Below, piece after piece: positions 32,675 to 42,547 of a stretch of DNA of 64,000 bases (position 1 is the first letter of the stretch; each line of letters starts with the position of its first letter). Source of the DNA: Caldicellulosiruptor morganii (GTDB taxonomy: Bacteria > Bacillota > Thermoanaerobacteria > Caldicellulosiruptorales > Caldicellulosiruptoraceae); contig NZ_CP113865.1 of NCBI RefSeq assembly GCF_026810225.1, positions 1,322,001-1,386,000 on the forward strand. Reading direction: 5' to 3'. The position numbers were made by a program, and so were the translations under genes. The notes under the pieces were generated by a model. That model did no database searches. It had not been told where the DNA came from and saw only the letters and a list, made by a program, of their open reading frames with translations.

Positions 32675-34780
32675 TTAATTGGAGCTACCATTTTGCGTAT
32701 TTTGCAAGTTAAAATAACTATCTATTATATCTCTTGCAACGTACGCAGGGTACAAGCCATGCCCACCATTTTCCAACACAATAGCAAACGCAATCTGCGG
32801 GTCATCATAAGGAGCAAAGCCAACAAACCAGCTATGTGCATCTGAAGAGTAGGAGTATTGCGAAGTACCTGTCTTTCCTGCTACAATAAAAGGCAAACCT
32901 TTAAATGCCTGTGTTGCTGTACCTCCTTCTTCACTCGTAACACTCTTCATCCCTTCAAATACTGCTTGCTTTGTAGCGGGCAACATATTGACCCTGCTTA
33001 AAACTTTTGGCTTTGATTTATAAACAACCTTGCCATTTGCATCAACAATTCTATCTATTAGGTTTACCTGATACCTTGTCCCGCCGTTTGCAACAGTTGC
33101 AATAAAGCTGGCCATTTGAACAGGAGTAAAAGCGTTAATTGATTGTCCAATTGCTGCTAAAACTGTATCACCAGGGTACCATGGCTGATTGAATATCTTC
33201 TTCTTATTCTCCTCATTTGCAAGAATGCCATTTGATTCCCCGTCAAGTTGAATATTTGTTTTACTACCAAGTCCAAACAAATTAGCATATTTATCGATTC
33301 TATCAATACCGAGCCTTCTACCTGTTTCATAGAAGAAAACGTTGCATGATACTTTTAAAGCATTCACCACATCTACCCATCCATGCGTTCTGTGATACCT
33401 GTTCCATATCCAACATGCCGGCATAAATCCAGACTTTGCATAGTACATATATCGACCTGTATCAAGTATCTTCTCAGTTGGTTTTATAACACCTTCTTGC
33501 AGACCAGCTATTGCAGTTAAAATCTTAAAAGTTGAACCCGGTGGATATACCCCTGCAATAGCCCTGTTAAACATTGGTCTGTTGGGATCGTTTATCAGTT
33601 TATTCCACTCACTCATTGTGATTCCTTTTATAAATACATTCGGATCATAAGAAGGATAACTTGTGAGTGCAAGAACATTTCCTGTTTTTACATCAATTAC
33701 AACAGCCGCCCCTGCTGTTGCTTTCGGAAATCTTTCACCAAATTCTCCATTTCTTATTTTTTCCAGTACTTTTTTAAGGGAATTATAAGCAACCTGCTGC
33801 AGTTTACTATCAATAGTAAGATATACATTTGACCCTTTTACAGGTTCTTTTTCAATTCTTATATCATTAATCCTTCCAAACTTATCAACCTCTATAAGCT
33901 GTATACCATCCCTGCCACGTAGATATTCTTCGTATTTTTTTTCTATTCCTTCAACTCCTATTATACTATCCACTGAATACCCTTTATCTTTTAATTCTTC
34001 ATACTGTTGCTGTGTTATTTTACCAACCCTTCCTACAACAAATGCATTGTATATGGCATCCTTGTAGTTCCTGACTGCTTTAGCTTCTATGTTTACAAAA
34101 GAAAATTCCTTCCTTCTTTCTTCTATTTGGGCAATTGTTTTCATTGAAATATCTACAGCTATCGTAACAGGTTGATACATCTGGTAGTAATTATAAAAAA
34201 GCATATCCTCAACTGCCATTACCTGAAGAGTTAAATTTAAATCAAGGTTGTCAGGAATATAGAATCTTTTTTTAAGTAAATTAAATGCTTGTTCAGCAGA
34301 ATAATTTAATGGAATATTTCTGTCCTTTTTCCATTGTTGTTCGACTTTTTTAGAAAGTTTTTCGTCTTTTATACCAAAGTCAAATCTTATAGGATTTATA
34401 TCTATCTTGAACTGGTTTAATATCTTATCGTTGTTTTTATTTAAAATCCTGACAATTTCAATTATCTTCTTTGTAAATTCTTTTTTATCTTCCTCTGTCC
34501 TGAGTTGCTGGGTTTTTAATATCTGTAAGACATAAGCAGGTCTGTTGTCAGCAAGAGGTCTTCCTTCTTTATCAAAGATTATTCCTCGTGGAGCCTCTAA
34601 ATTTGCTTTTTGCATAATTCTTTTTTCTGAAATTTCATAGTAATAGTCACCTTTTAGTATTTGAAGATATGCAAGGCGAATTATAAGAATACTACTCAAA
34701 GCTATAAAAAATATGTATAAAAAAGTCCATCTATTAAATACATTTTTCTCTCTCAACTTCTGAATAAATAATATCTTCAT
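32675..34780 (-). CDS. mrdA: Penicillin-binding protein 2 (elongation transpeptidase)
   Basis: This class B PBP works with RodA and MreBCD in lateral wall synthesis. A membrane anchor lies at about residues 18-38 and a dimerisation domain at about 55-300. The transpeptidase carries the nucleophile motif PGSTFK (about residue 413), the second motif region VSCNVFFYE and KTGTSQ (about 633). The 701 residues are typical. The start overlaps the mreD stop by 4 bases (ATGA). Confidence 0.95.
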   Translation of the reverse strand: MKILFIQKLREKNVFNRWTFLYIFFIALSSILIIRLAYLQILKGDYYYEISEKRIMQKANLEAPRGIIFDKEGRPLADNRPAYVLQILKTQQLRTEEDKKEFTKKIIEIVRILNKNNDKILNQFKIDINPIRFDFGIKDEKLSKKVEQQWKKDRNIPLNYSAEQAFNLLKKRFYIPDNLDLNLTLQVMAVEDMLFYNYYQMYQPVTIAVDISMKTIAQIEERRKEFSFVNIEAKAVRNYKDAIYNAFVVGRVGKITQQQYEELKDKGYSVDSIIGVEGIEKKYEEYLRGRDGIQLIEVDKFGRINDIRIEKEPVKGSNVYLTIDSKLQQVAYNSLKKVLEKIRNGEFGERFPKATAGAAVVIDVKTGNVLALTSYPSYDPNVFIKGITMSEWNKLINDPNRPMFNRAIAGVYPPGSTFKILTAIAGLQEGVIKPTEKILDTGRYMYYAKSGFMPACWIWNRYHRTHGWVDVVNALKVSCNVFFYETGRRLGIDRIDKYANLFGLGSKTNIQLDGESNGILANEENKKKIFNQPWYPGDTVLAAIGQSINAFTPVQMASFIATVANGGTRYQVNLIDRIVDANGKVVYKSKPKVLSRVNMLPATKQAVFEGMKSVTSEEGGTATQAFKGLPFIVAGKTGTSQYSYSSDAHSWFVGFAPYDDPQIAFAIVLENGGHGLYPAYVARDIIDSYFNLQNTQNGSSN

Positions 34781-35313
34781 TCTTCTTTCAAACTTCTCCC
34801 CTTTTTAAGTCTCAGAAGATATTTACTTTCTCTTTCAATAATAAAGTAAATAAATATTCCAAATATGGAATCTAAAATAAACTGAATCACCGCGGTAGTC
34901 AAAATCAACGACATATTAAGCAAAGTATTATTTAAATAGCTCTCTATCAGATAGTACAAGAAATTTAAAGATATTAAAAAACCAAAAAGATATGATAAAA
35001 ATACCTCTATTCTTTCCACATAAATTTTTTCTTTAAGTCTTCTGTTTATAAATAAGAGCAAAATCATCAAAAATATATTTATAAAAAAGCCATTTGTAAA
35101 TAGTGTACAAAACACAAAAATTAGAATCAAATTGGCAAACAGGGCATCCACAAATTCAAAGAAAATTACATTGCAAATAAGAAGAGGAATGTAGAGCAAC
35201 ACAGAGTTTCCTTTTATATATACAAAATCTTGTGATAACATCTGGAAAAAAACTGCCCCGATTATATTTGCACAGTGTAACATAAACTTATTTTTAAACA
35301 ACTCATCTAACAC
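34777..35313 (-). CDS. mreD: Rod shape-determining protein MreD
   Basis: This 178-residue integral membrane protein has five to six hydrophobic segments and no catalytic motif, the usual picture for MreD. The position between mreC (11-base overlap) and pbp2 (4-base overlap) makes the assignment secure. It links MreC and the elongation complex at the membrane. Confidence 0.88.
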   Translation of the reverse strand: MLDELFKNKFMLHCANIIGAVFFQMLSQDFVYIKGNSVLLYIPLLICNVIFFEFVDALFANLILIFVFCTLFTNGFFINIFLMILLLFINRRLKEKIYVERIEVFLSYLFGFLISLNFLYYLIESYLNNTLLNMSLILTTAVIQFILDSIFGIFIYFIIERESKYLLRLKKGRSLKEE

Positions 35314-36154
35314 CTACCGAAAAATTAATACCTTTTACTTTTTTTAAAACCATAACATATTCTATATTCTCTATATCTACTGCAGGTTTTATCAGTATAT
35401 TTTTTGTAAGTTCAAATTTATCATTTTTTATCTGGATAATCTTCCCAATAACAATACCCTTGGGAAATATTTCCCCCATTCCGGAGGTAATAACAACATC
35501 ATTTTGTCTCACCTTTGAATCCTTTGAAATATATCTGAGTTCACAAAGTCTCTTGCCCATAAGGTTAAGATTGCCTCTCACAACTCCAATATCCCTTGTT
35601 CTTACAACCATTGCCGATGCCGAAAAATCTGGATCCAGCAATGTTTCTACTTTCGCCCAATTTGCACCACAATCAACAACATTGCCCACAAGCCCTTGAT
35701 TGTTCACAACTACCATATTTTTTCTTATACCATCTTTCAAGCCCTTATCTATGATAAAGTAACTGAGCCATGCTTCAGATGATCTTAAAACAACTCGAGC
35801 AACTTCATAATCAGAAAACTCCCCAATCTGATTCTTAAGCCCCAGAAGTTCTTTTAGTTTTTGATTCTCGCTTTTTATCTCTTCAATTGTAACTCTATCT
35901 GTTTTTAGCTTTTCCAGTTGCTCTTTTAACCTTTTATTCTCATTGATGATTTGATTTAAATGGACTATTCCATTCACATATTCTTTTGCATTCCTGATTA
36001 TTTTTGTAAACTTAGAACTAACAGGAATATAGCCATCCTTCATCTTTTTTGAAATTATATTGGAGTCATAATTCTGGAGAGATATTATGGTCGCAATAAT
36101 ACTGAATAAAAAAGAGACTACAATAATTGTTATAACAAGAATATTCTTCTTCAA
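35303..36154 (-). CDS. mreC: Rod shape-determining protein MreC
   Basis: The 283 residues contain an N-terminal membrane helix (ILVITIIVVSFLFSIIATIISL), a coiled coil at about 62-95 (LNQIINENKRLKEQLEKLK), and a periplasm-type beta domain with NQGLVGNVVDCGANWAKVETLLDPDFSASAMV and VITSGMGEIFPKGIVIGKI. It scaffolds the elongasome outside the membrane. It lies 16 bases after mreB and overlaps mreD. Confidence 0.93.
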   Translation of the reverse strand: MKKNILVITIIVVSFLFSIIATIISLQNYDSNIISKKMKDGYIPVSSKFTKIIRNAKEYVNGIVHLNQIINENKRLKEQLEKLKTDRVTIEEIKSENQKLKELLGLKNQIGEFSDYEVARVVLRSSEAWLSYFIIDKGLKDGIRKNMVVVNNQGLVGNVVDCGANWAKVETLLDPDFSASAMVVRTRDIGVVRGNLNLMGKRLCELRYISKDSKVRQNDVVITSGMGEIFPKGIVIGKIIQIKNDKFELTKNILIKPAVDIENIEYVMVLKKVKGINFSVGVR

Positions 36155-36170
36155 AACATTTCATCCTCCA

Positions 36171-37205
36171 CTACCTTGAGCTCCTATTGATCATAACCTT
36201 TTGCAATGTTTCTAACTCCTCCAGCGCTTTTCCTGCTCCAAGTGCCACACAGTCAAGAGGTCTTTCTGCTATATGAACAGGCAAGCCTGTCTCCTGTTTA
36301 ATCAGTTTATCCAGTCCTTTCAAAAGCGCTCCCCCGCCAGTCAACATTATTCCTCTTTCCATAATATCTGCTGCAAGCTCAGGTGGGGTTCTTTCAAGCG
36401 TTTGTTTTATAGCATCAACAATTGCCATTACAGGCTCTTTTAAAGCATCCCTTATTTCAGATGATGAGACCTTGATGGTTTTGGGAAGTCCGGTTATCAA
36501 ATCTCTTCCCTTTATCTCATACCATTCTTCCTTTTCCAGTGGATACGCTGAGCCAATGTTTATTTTTATCTCTTCTGCCGTTCTGTCACCTATCATAAGA
36601 TTGTATTCTTTCTTGATATAATTTGATATAGCTTCATCAAATTCATCCCCGGCTATCCTCAAAGATTTGCTGGTTACAATACCACCAAGTGAAATAACTG
36701 CAACTTCAGATGTCCCACCACCTATGTCAACCACCATGCTGCCTGCTGGCTCATCAATAGGAAGCCCAGCACCAATTGCAGCTGCCATCGGCTCTTCCAT
36801 TATATAAACCTCTTTCGCACCTGCTTTGTATGCTGACTCCTCCACTGCTCTTCTTTCAACCTCAGTAACACCCGATGGAACACAAATAACCACTCTGGGT
36901 TTAAGACCAAACAAGGATTTTTTGTATGCTTTTTCCATAAAGTATTTTAGCATAACCTGGGTTGTATAAAAATCTGCAATTACTCCATCTTTTAGTGGCC
37001 TTATAGCTACAATATTCCCGGGCGTTCTTCCAATCATTTCTTTTGCCTCGTTACCAACCGCTAAAATCTTGCCTGTATCCTTTTGAACAGCAACAACAGA
37101 AGGCTCGTTTACAACGATACCTTTCCCACGTAGATGCACCAATGTATTTGCTGTACCCAGATCAATTCCTAAATCTCTATAAAATGACTTTATTAGCCCC
37201 ATCAT
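36171..37205 (-). CDS. mreB: Actin-like rod shape protein MreB
   Basis: The 344 residues carry the actin-fold phosphate loops [14 protein letters not shown] and [17 protein letters not shown] and the adenosine motif [15 protein letters not shown]. MreB filaments orient the wall-elongation complex. It overlaps the maf stop by 4 bases and is followed by mreC, the classic operon order. Confidence 0.96.
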   Translation of the reverse strand: MMGLIKSFYRDLGIDLGTANTLVHLRGKGIVVNEPSVVAVQKDTGKILAVGNEAKEMIGRTPGNIVAIRPLKDGVIADFYTTQVMLKYFMEKAYKKSLFGLKPRVVICVPSGVTEVERRAVEESAYKAGAKEVYIMEEPMAAAIGAGLPIDEPAGSMVVDIGGGTSEVAVISLGGIVTSKSLRIAGDEFDEAISNYIKKEYNLMIGDRTAEEIKINIGSAYPLEKEEWYEIKGRDLITGLPKTIKVSSSEIRDALKEPVMAIVDAIKQTLERTPPELAADIMERGIMLTGGGALLKGLDKLIKQETGLPVHIAERPLDCVALGAGKALEELETLQKVMINRSSR

Positions 37206-37801
37206 AATTCTCCTTTCATTAAGTCATATCCTAATTTTTGTAGCATAGTGTTTAGTTTGTATAAAGGAAGACCAACAACATTATAAAAACATCCTTCTAT
37301 TTTTTCAACTATTAAACTTCCAAATCCCTGGATTGCATAAGCTCCTGCCTTATCAAAAGGCTCTCCTGTTTGTATATACCTTAGTATTTCTTCATCGGTC
37401 ATATTTTTTATATAAACATAGCTCTTTTCAAAATCAGACAAAATATGATTTTTAGAAGTATCGATTACACAAACACCTGTATAAACTATATGGGATTTAC
37501 CACTTATTTTCTTTAACATGTAAAAAGCCTGCTTTTCATCCGATGGCTTACCAAGAATATCGCCTTCTACAAAAACAATTGTATCTGCTGAGATTATCAA
37601 AGAGTCTTTTGCATCTTCACCCAGCCTATTTAAAACCTCTTCACCTTTTTTCTTAGCTAGAATAGTCACATTTTCTTCAGGTGGCAAGTCATTGGAAATT
37701 ACTTCATCTATGTTTGAGGGAAGTACTTCAAATTTTATTCCAAACTGCTTTAAAAGCTCAATTCGGCGTGGTGAAGAAGAAGCAAGTATTATTCTCTTCA
37801 C
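37202..37801 (-). CDS. maf: Maf/YhdE nucleotide pyrophosphatase
   Basis: Maf proteins hydrolyse non-canonical or modified NTPs (dTTP/UTP or m5UTP types) and influence septation. The 199 residues start with the signature [18 protein letters not shown], then [17 protein letters not shown] and [15 protein letters not shown]. The GTG at 37801 gives the normal N-terminus; a TTG at 37846 is also open but has no ribosome site. It is the first gene of the mre block. Confidence 0.9.
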   Translation of the reverse strand: MKRIILASSSPRRIELLKQFGIKFEVLPSNIDEVISNDLPPEENVTILAKKKGEEVLNRLGEDAKDSLIISADTIVFVEGDILGKPSDEKQAFYMLKKISGKSHIVYTGVCVIDTSKNHILSDFEKSYVYIKNMTDEEILRYIQTGEPFDKAGAYAIQGFGSLIVEKIEGCFYNVVGLPLYKLNTMLQKLGYDLMKGEL

Positions 37802-37877
37802 TGTATTCTGAATAACCCCTTTCCAGTATGTTATTTTAATGTTCAAAATTATTTAAAACAAAAGCCTCTGATATTTT

Positions 37878-37883
37878 ATTATA
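37878..37883 (-). promoter_or_regulatory. Putative -10 box for the maf-mreB-min operon
   Basis: TATAAT (37883-37878, minus strand) lies about 75 bases before the maf start. The -35 position with a 17-base spacer is only a T-run. The hndD terminator lies upstream, so a promoter is expected here. Confidence 0.35.
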
Positions 37884-37916
37884 TCATTTAAACATAGCAA
37901 AAAAAATAACTTTTGA

Positions 37917-37953
37917 TAAAAAAAGAAGCTGGCAAATTAGTATACCAGCCCCT
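37917..37953 (-). terminator. Intrinsic terminator after hndD
   Basis: GCTGG (37949-37945) and CCAGC (37932-37928) close a hairpin that is followed by TTCTTTTTTT on the minus strand. It ends the hydrogenase operon before the maf promoter. The stem is short but the T tract is strong. Confidence 0.6.
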
Positions 37954-37987
37954 TGTAAATAAAATCTAATATTTTTTTGAATGTATT

Positions 37988-39727
37988 TCAATACAACGGT
38001 CTTCTCCTGTAGTGAGTATGAAGCAGATGGTGTGCTTTTTCACTATTTGGATGTCCCAAGAATTCATCATAAAGTCTCTTTATGGTTGGATTCTCATGAG
38101 ACTTTCTTATGGGCAGTGATCTATCTTCGTCATAAATAGCACTTGCTCTGAGCTTTGCAACATCCACCTTTTCTTTTACCTTAGCTGGAACAATTGGCTG
38201 ACCTCCACCCATTATACAACCACCAGGGCATGCCATTATCTCTATAAAGTGATATTCTTTTTCACCGTTTTTGACCATTTCAAGCAGTTTCTTTGCATTG
38301 GCAAGCCCGTGTGCAACTGCAGCCTTTATTTTCATTGTGCCAATGTCAATTTCTGCCTCTCTTATTCCTTCTAAACCACGAACCTGTGTAATTTCTATGT
38401 TTTCAAGTGGCTTTCCTGTCAAAATTTCACACACCGTTCTGAGTGCTGCTTCCATAACACCACCTGTTGTTCCAAAGATTACACCGGCACCTGTTGCATC
38501 ACCCATTGGGTCGTCAAAATGGCTATCCGGCAGGTTAACAAAATCTATTCCTGCTTCCTTTATCATTCGTGCTAGTTCTCTTGTTGTGAGTACCGCATCA
38601 ACATCCGGATAACCACTTGCTGCAAGTTCTTCTCTTTGTGCTTCAAACTTCTTTGCTGTACATGGCATTATAGAAACTACAAACATGTTGGCAGGATCAA
38701 TTCCCATTTTTTGTGCATAATATGTTTTTAAGATTGCTCCAAACATCTCATGTGGTGATTTACAAGTTGATAGATTGTCTAAAAATTCTGGAAAGTAGTG
38801 TTCACAGAATTTAATCCATCCGGGTGAGCACGATGTAATAAGTGGAAGCTTTCCGCCATTTTTAATCCTATTGATAAGCTCTGTACCTTCTTCCATAATT
38901 GTAAGGTCTGCAGCTGTGTCAGTGTCAAATACCTTGTCAAACCCAAGCATTTTTAGAGCAGTTACCATCTTGCCAGTCACACGTGTTCCAATAGGAAGAC
39001 CGAACTCCTCACCAAGTGCAACTCTCACAGCAGGTGCAGTTTGAACAACAACGTACTTGTTCTTATCAGCCAAAGCTTTCCATACAATATCAGTAGAATC
39101 CTTTTCACGAAGTGCCCCAACAGGGCAAGCCTGGATACACTGGCCACACATTGTACATGCAACCTCGTTCAAACTTCTGTCAAAGGCAGTAGAAACAACT
39201 GTTCGAAATCCCCTGTAGTTTGCATTTATGACACCAACTTCTTGAACATTTCTACATACATTGATACATCTTTTGCAGAGTATGCATTTGTTTGGATCTC
39301 TAACAACCGAAGGTGAAAAGTCGTCAAGAGGTCGTCTTATATTTTCACCTTCATATCTTATTTGCTTTACATTCAAATCCTCAGCAAGTTTTTGAAGTTC
39401 ACAGTTACCACTTCTTACACATGTCAAACAGCTTCTGTCATGGTTGGACAAAATCAGCTCAAGATTGACTTTTCTTGCTCTTCTTACCCTTTCACTGTTA
39501 GTGATAACTTCCATACCTTCTGATACAGGATAAACACAGGCTGCCTGCAAGCTCCTCGCACCTTTTACTTCCACTACACACATTCTGCAAGCACCAATTT
39601 CGTTTATACCTTTCAAATAACAAAGAGTCGGGATTTCAACTCCTGCTTCACGAGCTGCCTGCAGAACAGTATAATCTTTTGGTACTTGAAATTTCTTGCC
39701 ATCTATTATTATATTTACTTTCTCCAT
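37988..39727 (-). CDS. hndD: [FeFe] hydrogenase catalytic subunit HndD/HydA
   Basis: This 579-residue subunit makes H2. It has an N-terminal [2Fe-2S] domain (C36, C47, C50, C64) and a His-Cys3 cluster (HDRSCLTCVRSGNC, residues 96-109). Two [4Fe-4S] clusters follow (C148-C158 and C191-C201), then the H-cluster domain with C300 (TSCSPGW), C356 (MPCTAKKFE) and C500/C504 (MACPGGCIMGGG). The first H-cluster motif has Ser at 301 where TSCCPGW has a second Cys. With HndA-C it should form an NAD(P)- and ferredoxin-linked bifurcating enzyme. It is the last gene of the operon. Confidence 0.95.
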   Translation of the reverse strand: MEKVNIIIDGKKFQVPKDYTVLQAAREAGVEIPTLCYLKGINEIGACRMCVVEVKGARSLQAACVYPVSEGMEVITNSERVRRARKVNLELILSNHDRSCLTCVRSGNCELQKLAEDLNVKQIRYEGENIRRPLDDFSPSVVRDPNKCILCKRCINVCRNVQEVGVINANYRGFRTVVSTAFDRSLNEVACTMCGQCIQACPVGALREKDSTDIVWKALADKNKYVVVQTAPAVRVALGEEFGLPIGTRVTGKMVTALKMLGFDKVFDTDTAADLTIMEEGTELINRIKNGGKLPLITSCSPGWIKFCEHYFPEFLDNLSTCKSPHEMFGAILKTYYAQKMGIDPANMFVVSIMPCTAKKFEAQREELAASGYPDVDAVLTTRELARMIKEAGIDFVNLPDSHFDDPMGDATGAGVIFGTTGGVMEAALRTVCEILTGKPLENIEITQVRGLEGIREAEIDIGTMKIKAAVAHGLANAKKLLEMVKNGEKEYHFIEIMACPGGCIMGGGQPIVPAKVKEKVDVAKLRASAIYDEDRSLPIRKSHENPTIKRLYDEFLGHPNSEKAHHLLHTHYRRRPLY

Positions 39728-39744
39728 CTATTGTACCCTCCTTT

Positions 39745-41541
39745 TTAAGCCTTCTTGGAGATTGCCTTGAATGGACATTTTTCTATACATACTCCGCACT
39801 TAATACACTTTTCTTGGTCAATCTCAAACGGCTTTTTGATCTGTCCGGTTATAGCATTTGCAGGGCAGTTCTTAGCACAGATACCACAGCCTTTGCAAAG
39901 ATCCCTGTCTATTACAATTCTCAAAAGTGCCTTGCATGCACCGGCAGGGCATCTCTTTTCTTTGACATGTGCTTCATATTCATCTCTGAAGTATCTTAAT
40001 GTACTCAAAACTGGATTTGGTGCAGTTTGACCAAGTCCACAAAGTGCACTATCTTTAATAGAATATGCAAGCTCCTCTAACTTTTCAATATCTTCCATAG
40101 TGCCATTGCCACTTGTAATCTTTTGTAAAATCTCAAGCATTCTTCTTGTTCCTATTCTACATGGCGGACATTTCCCACATGACTCATCAACCGTAAATTC
40201 TAAGAAAAATTTTGCTATATCAACCATACAGGTATCTTCATCCATTACAATCATTCCACCCGAGCCCATCATTGTCCCAAGAGCTGTTAGTGAGTCAAAG
40301 TCAATGGGTGTATCCATCAAAGATGCAGGAATGCATCCACCAGATGGTCCACCTGTCTGAACAGCTTTAAACTTTTTGCCACCAGGTATTCCACCACCAA
40401 TGTCTTCAACTATTTCCCTTACAGTTGTTCCCATCGGAACCTCAATAAGCCCTGTATTGTTTACCTTTCCAACAAGTGCAAACACCTTCGTACCTTTGCT
40501 CTTTTCTGTTCCGATTGAAGCAAACCACTCTGGTCCTTTGAGAATTATAACCGGAATGTTTGCATATGTCTCAACATTGTTCAAAAGTGTTGGCTTTCCC
40601 CAGAGTCCCTTTACTGCAGGGAATGGTGGTCTTGGTCTTGGCTCTCCACGATGACCTTCAATTGATGTCATCAAAGCTGTCTCCTCACCGCAAACAAACG
40701 CACCGGCACCAAGTCTTATTTCAATATCAAATTCAAAATCTGTCCCCAGGATATTCTTGCCCAAAAGCCCATATTCTCTTGCCTGGTTTATTGCAATCTC
40801 AAGTCTCTTGACAGCCAATGGGTACTCAGCTCTGACATAAACATAACCCTGTTTTGAACCAATTGCATAACCAGCAATTGCCATAGCTTCAATAACAGAA
40901 TGTGGATCTCCCTCCAAGATACTTCTGTCCATATACGCACCGGGGTCACCCTCGTCAGCGTTGCAGACAACATACTTTACATTACCTGGCGCTTTTGCTG
41001 CAAACTCCCACTTGAGACCTGTTGGGAATCCGCCACCACCTCTTCCTCTCAAACCAGATCTTTTTACCCAGTCAATCACCTGCTCCGGAGTCATCTCTGT
41101 CAGAACCTTTGCTAAAGCTTTGTATCCGTCGTATGCTATATACTCTTCAATGTTTTCTGGATTTATAACACCACAGTTTCTAAGGGCAATTCGCATCTGT
41201 TTTTTGTAAAACTTGACTTCATTTAAAGACTTTATCTGACCCTCTTCAAGTGACTCTTTATATAAAAGCCTCTTTACAATCCTTCCTTTAAGAAGATGCT
41301 CTTCTACAATCTCTTTTACATCAGAATCTGCAACCCTGCTGTAAAATGCTCCTTCTGGATAAACAATAACAATTGGACCTTCTGCACAAAGCCCAAAGCA
41401 TCCTGTACATATTACCTGAACTTCATCTTTCAAGTTGAAACTTTCTATTTCTTTCAAAAATGCATCATAAATCTTATCTGACCCGCCTGAGGTACAACCT
41501 GTCCCACCACATACAAGAACATGTGATCTGTATAATGGCAT
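39745..41541 (-). CDS. hndC: Hydrogenase flavoprotein subunit HndC/HydB (NuoF-like)
   Basis: The 598 residues contain an N-terminal [2Fe-2S] thioredoxin-like domain (CGGTGCTSGG, CTGCFGLCAEGP) and the FMN/NADH domain (GLRGRGGGGFPTGLKWE, GAGAFVCGEETALM). A [4Fe-4S] site (ESCGKCPPCRIGTRRM) and a C-terminal 2[4Fe-4S] ferredoxin domain (DLCKGCGICAKNCP, EKCIKCGVCIEKCP) follow. This is the NAD(P)H and flavin site of the bifurcating hydrogenase. The ATG at 41541 is preferred because AAGGAGG is 10 bases upstream; the ATG at 41550 touches that site. Confidence 0.95.
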   Translation of the reverse strand: MPLYRSHVLVCGGTGCTSGGSDKIYDAFLKEIESFNLKDEVQVICTGCFGLCAEGPIVIVYPEGAFYSRVADSDVKEIVEEHLLKGRIVKRLLYKESLEEGQIKSLNEVKFYKKQMRIALRNCGVINPENIEEYIAYDGYKALAKVLTEMTPEQVIDWVKRSGLRGRGGGGFPTGLKWEFAAKAPGNVKYVVCNADEGDPGAYMDRSILEGDPHSVIEAMAIAGYAIGSKQGYVYVRAEYPLAVKRLEIAINQAREYGLLGKNILGTDFEFDIEIRLGAGAFVCGEETALMTSIEGHRGEPRPRPPFPAVKGLWGKPTLLNNVETYANIPVIILKGPEWFASIGTEKSKGTKVFALVGKVNNTGLIEVPMGTTVREIVEDIGGGIPGGKKFKAVQTGGPSGGCIPASLMDTPIDFDSLTALGTMMGSGGMIVMDEDTCMVDIAKFFLEFTVDESCGKCPPCRIGTRRMLEILQKITSGNGTMEDIEKLEELAYSIKDSALCGLGQTAPNPVLSTLRYFRDEYEAHVKEKRCPAGACKALLRIVIDRDLCKGCGICAKNCPANAITGQIKKPFEIDQEKCIKCGVCIEKCPFKAISKKA

Positions 41542-41559
41542 AATATACATACCTCCTTT

Positions 41560-41949
41560 TTATTTGTTTGCCTCTTTAGCTTCTTCATATCCAATTGTAT
41601 ATTCATATACTGGTTTTCCGTTCACAATATGTTCAGCAACAACTCTTGAAACCTTTTCAGGAGTCATTTTCACATATGTTACCTTCTCTTTGTTTGGTTC
41701 ATAAACCTCTACAATTGGTTCATATTTGCAAAGACCTATGCATCCTGTTTGAACAACCGTTACATTTTGAAGGTTCCTCTTTTGAATTTCCTCTACAAAC
41801 TTTAACATCACAGGTCTTGCACCTGCTGCTATTCCACATGTTGCCATACCAACAACTACTCTTATCCCTTCTCCTTGTTGTTTTCTGAACTCAAGCTCTT
41901 CTAAAGCCTTTTTTCTTATCTGTTCAAGTTCCTGAATAGATTTAATCAT
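41560..41949 (-). CDS. hndB: Hydrogenase [2Fe-2S] subunit HndB
   Basis: This 129-residue thioredoxin-like ferredoxin has cluster cysteines in VGMATCGIAAGARP and VVQTGCIGLCKYEP. The role is electron transfer within HndABCD. The start overlaps the preceding ATPase gene by 8 bases, so both are translated together. Confidence 0.93.
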   Translation of the reverse strand: MIKSIQELEQIRKKALEELEFRKQQGEGIRVVVGMATCGIAAGARPVMLKFVEEIQKRNLQNVTVVQTGCIGLCKYEPIVEVYEPNKEKVTYVKMTPEKVSRVVAEHIVNGKPVYEYTIGYEEAKEANK

Positions 41950-42505
41950 TTATATTTGCACCTCCAAATAAATTTGATAACCCATCCGAAAGCTCCCTTT
42001 TAATAAACTCCAAAACACTTGGCAAATTGAGAGGTACATCTTCCCCAAGAATATCTTTTAATTTTTTTGTATCAAAAGCAAACACTCCTTTGTCAGTTTT
42101 GTGTATATAAACAAAATCTACCTGGGGCGCAGTTGCTATCAGAGTCAAGAGGGTATCAATAATATTCCCAAGTGGTGGTCTGTCAATATGAGAATTTTGC
42201 AGCTCAATTTTTACCTCTGTCCCTTTTCCTGATGAGTCAACAGAAAACTTTCCATTGCAATCTTTTGCAAGCTGTGAGGCAAGTGCTAAACCAAGTCCCA
42301 CTTTTCTTGTCTTCCTTGTGGTATAAAAAGGATCAGTTACCTTAGTTATTACATCCTTTGGTATACCTTTGCCATTGTCCTTAACTGAAATTGAAAATTT
42401 ATCATTGACCAAATCTTCAATAATCTCAATCTTTACAATTGTCGCTCCTGCCTCGATTGAATTTTGCACAAGGTCAAGTATATAAAGTGAAAGTTCATTC
42501 AACAA
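41942..42505 (-). CDS. GHKL ATPase embedded in the hydrogenase operon
   Basis: The 187 residues contain a histidine-kinase-type ATP-binding domain. The N-box is LVQNSIEAGATIVKIEI, the G1 motif VKDNGKGIP and the G2 region KVGLGLALASQLA. A C-terminal 80-residue extension of unknown fold follows. There is no sensor or phospho-acceptor histidine domain, so it may act as a partner-switching kinase or ATPase. It lies between hndA and hndB and overlaps hndB. Homologues occur at the same place in related clostridial operons, but their role is not established. Confidence 0.8.
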   Translation of the reverse strand: MLNELSLYILDLVQNSIEAGATIVKIEIIEDLVNDKFSISVKDNGKGIPKDVITKVTDPFYTTRKTRKVGLGLALASQLAKDCNGKFSVDSSGKGTEVKIELQNSHIDRPPLGNIIDTLLTLIATAPQVDFVYIHKTDKGVFAFDTKKLKDILGEDVPLNLPSVLEFIKRELSDGLSNLFGGANIND

Positions 42506-42547
42506 AAACCACCCTGCCTGTAATTACCAAAACCACAGTTTGTTAAG

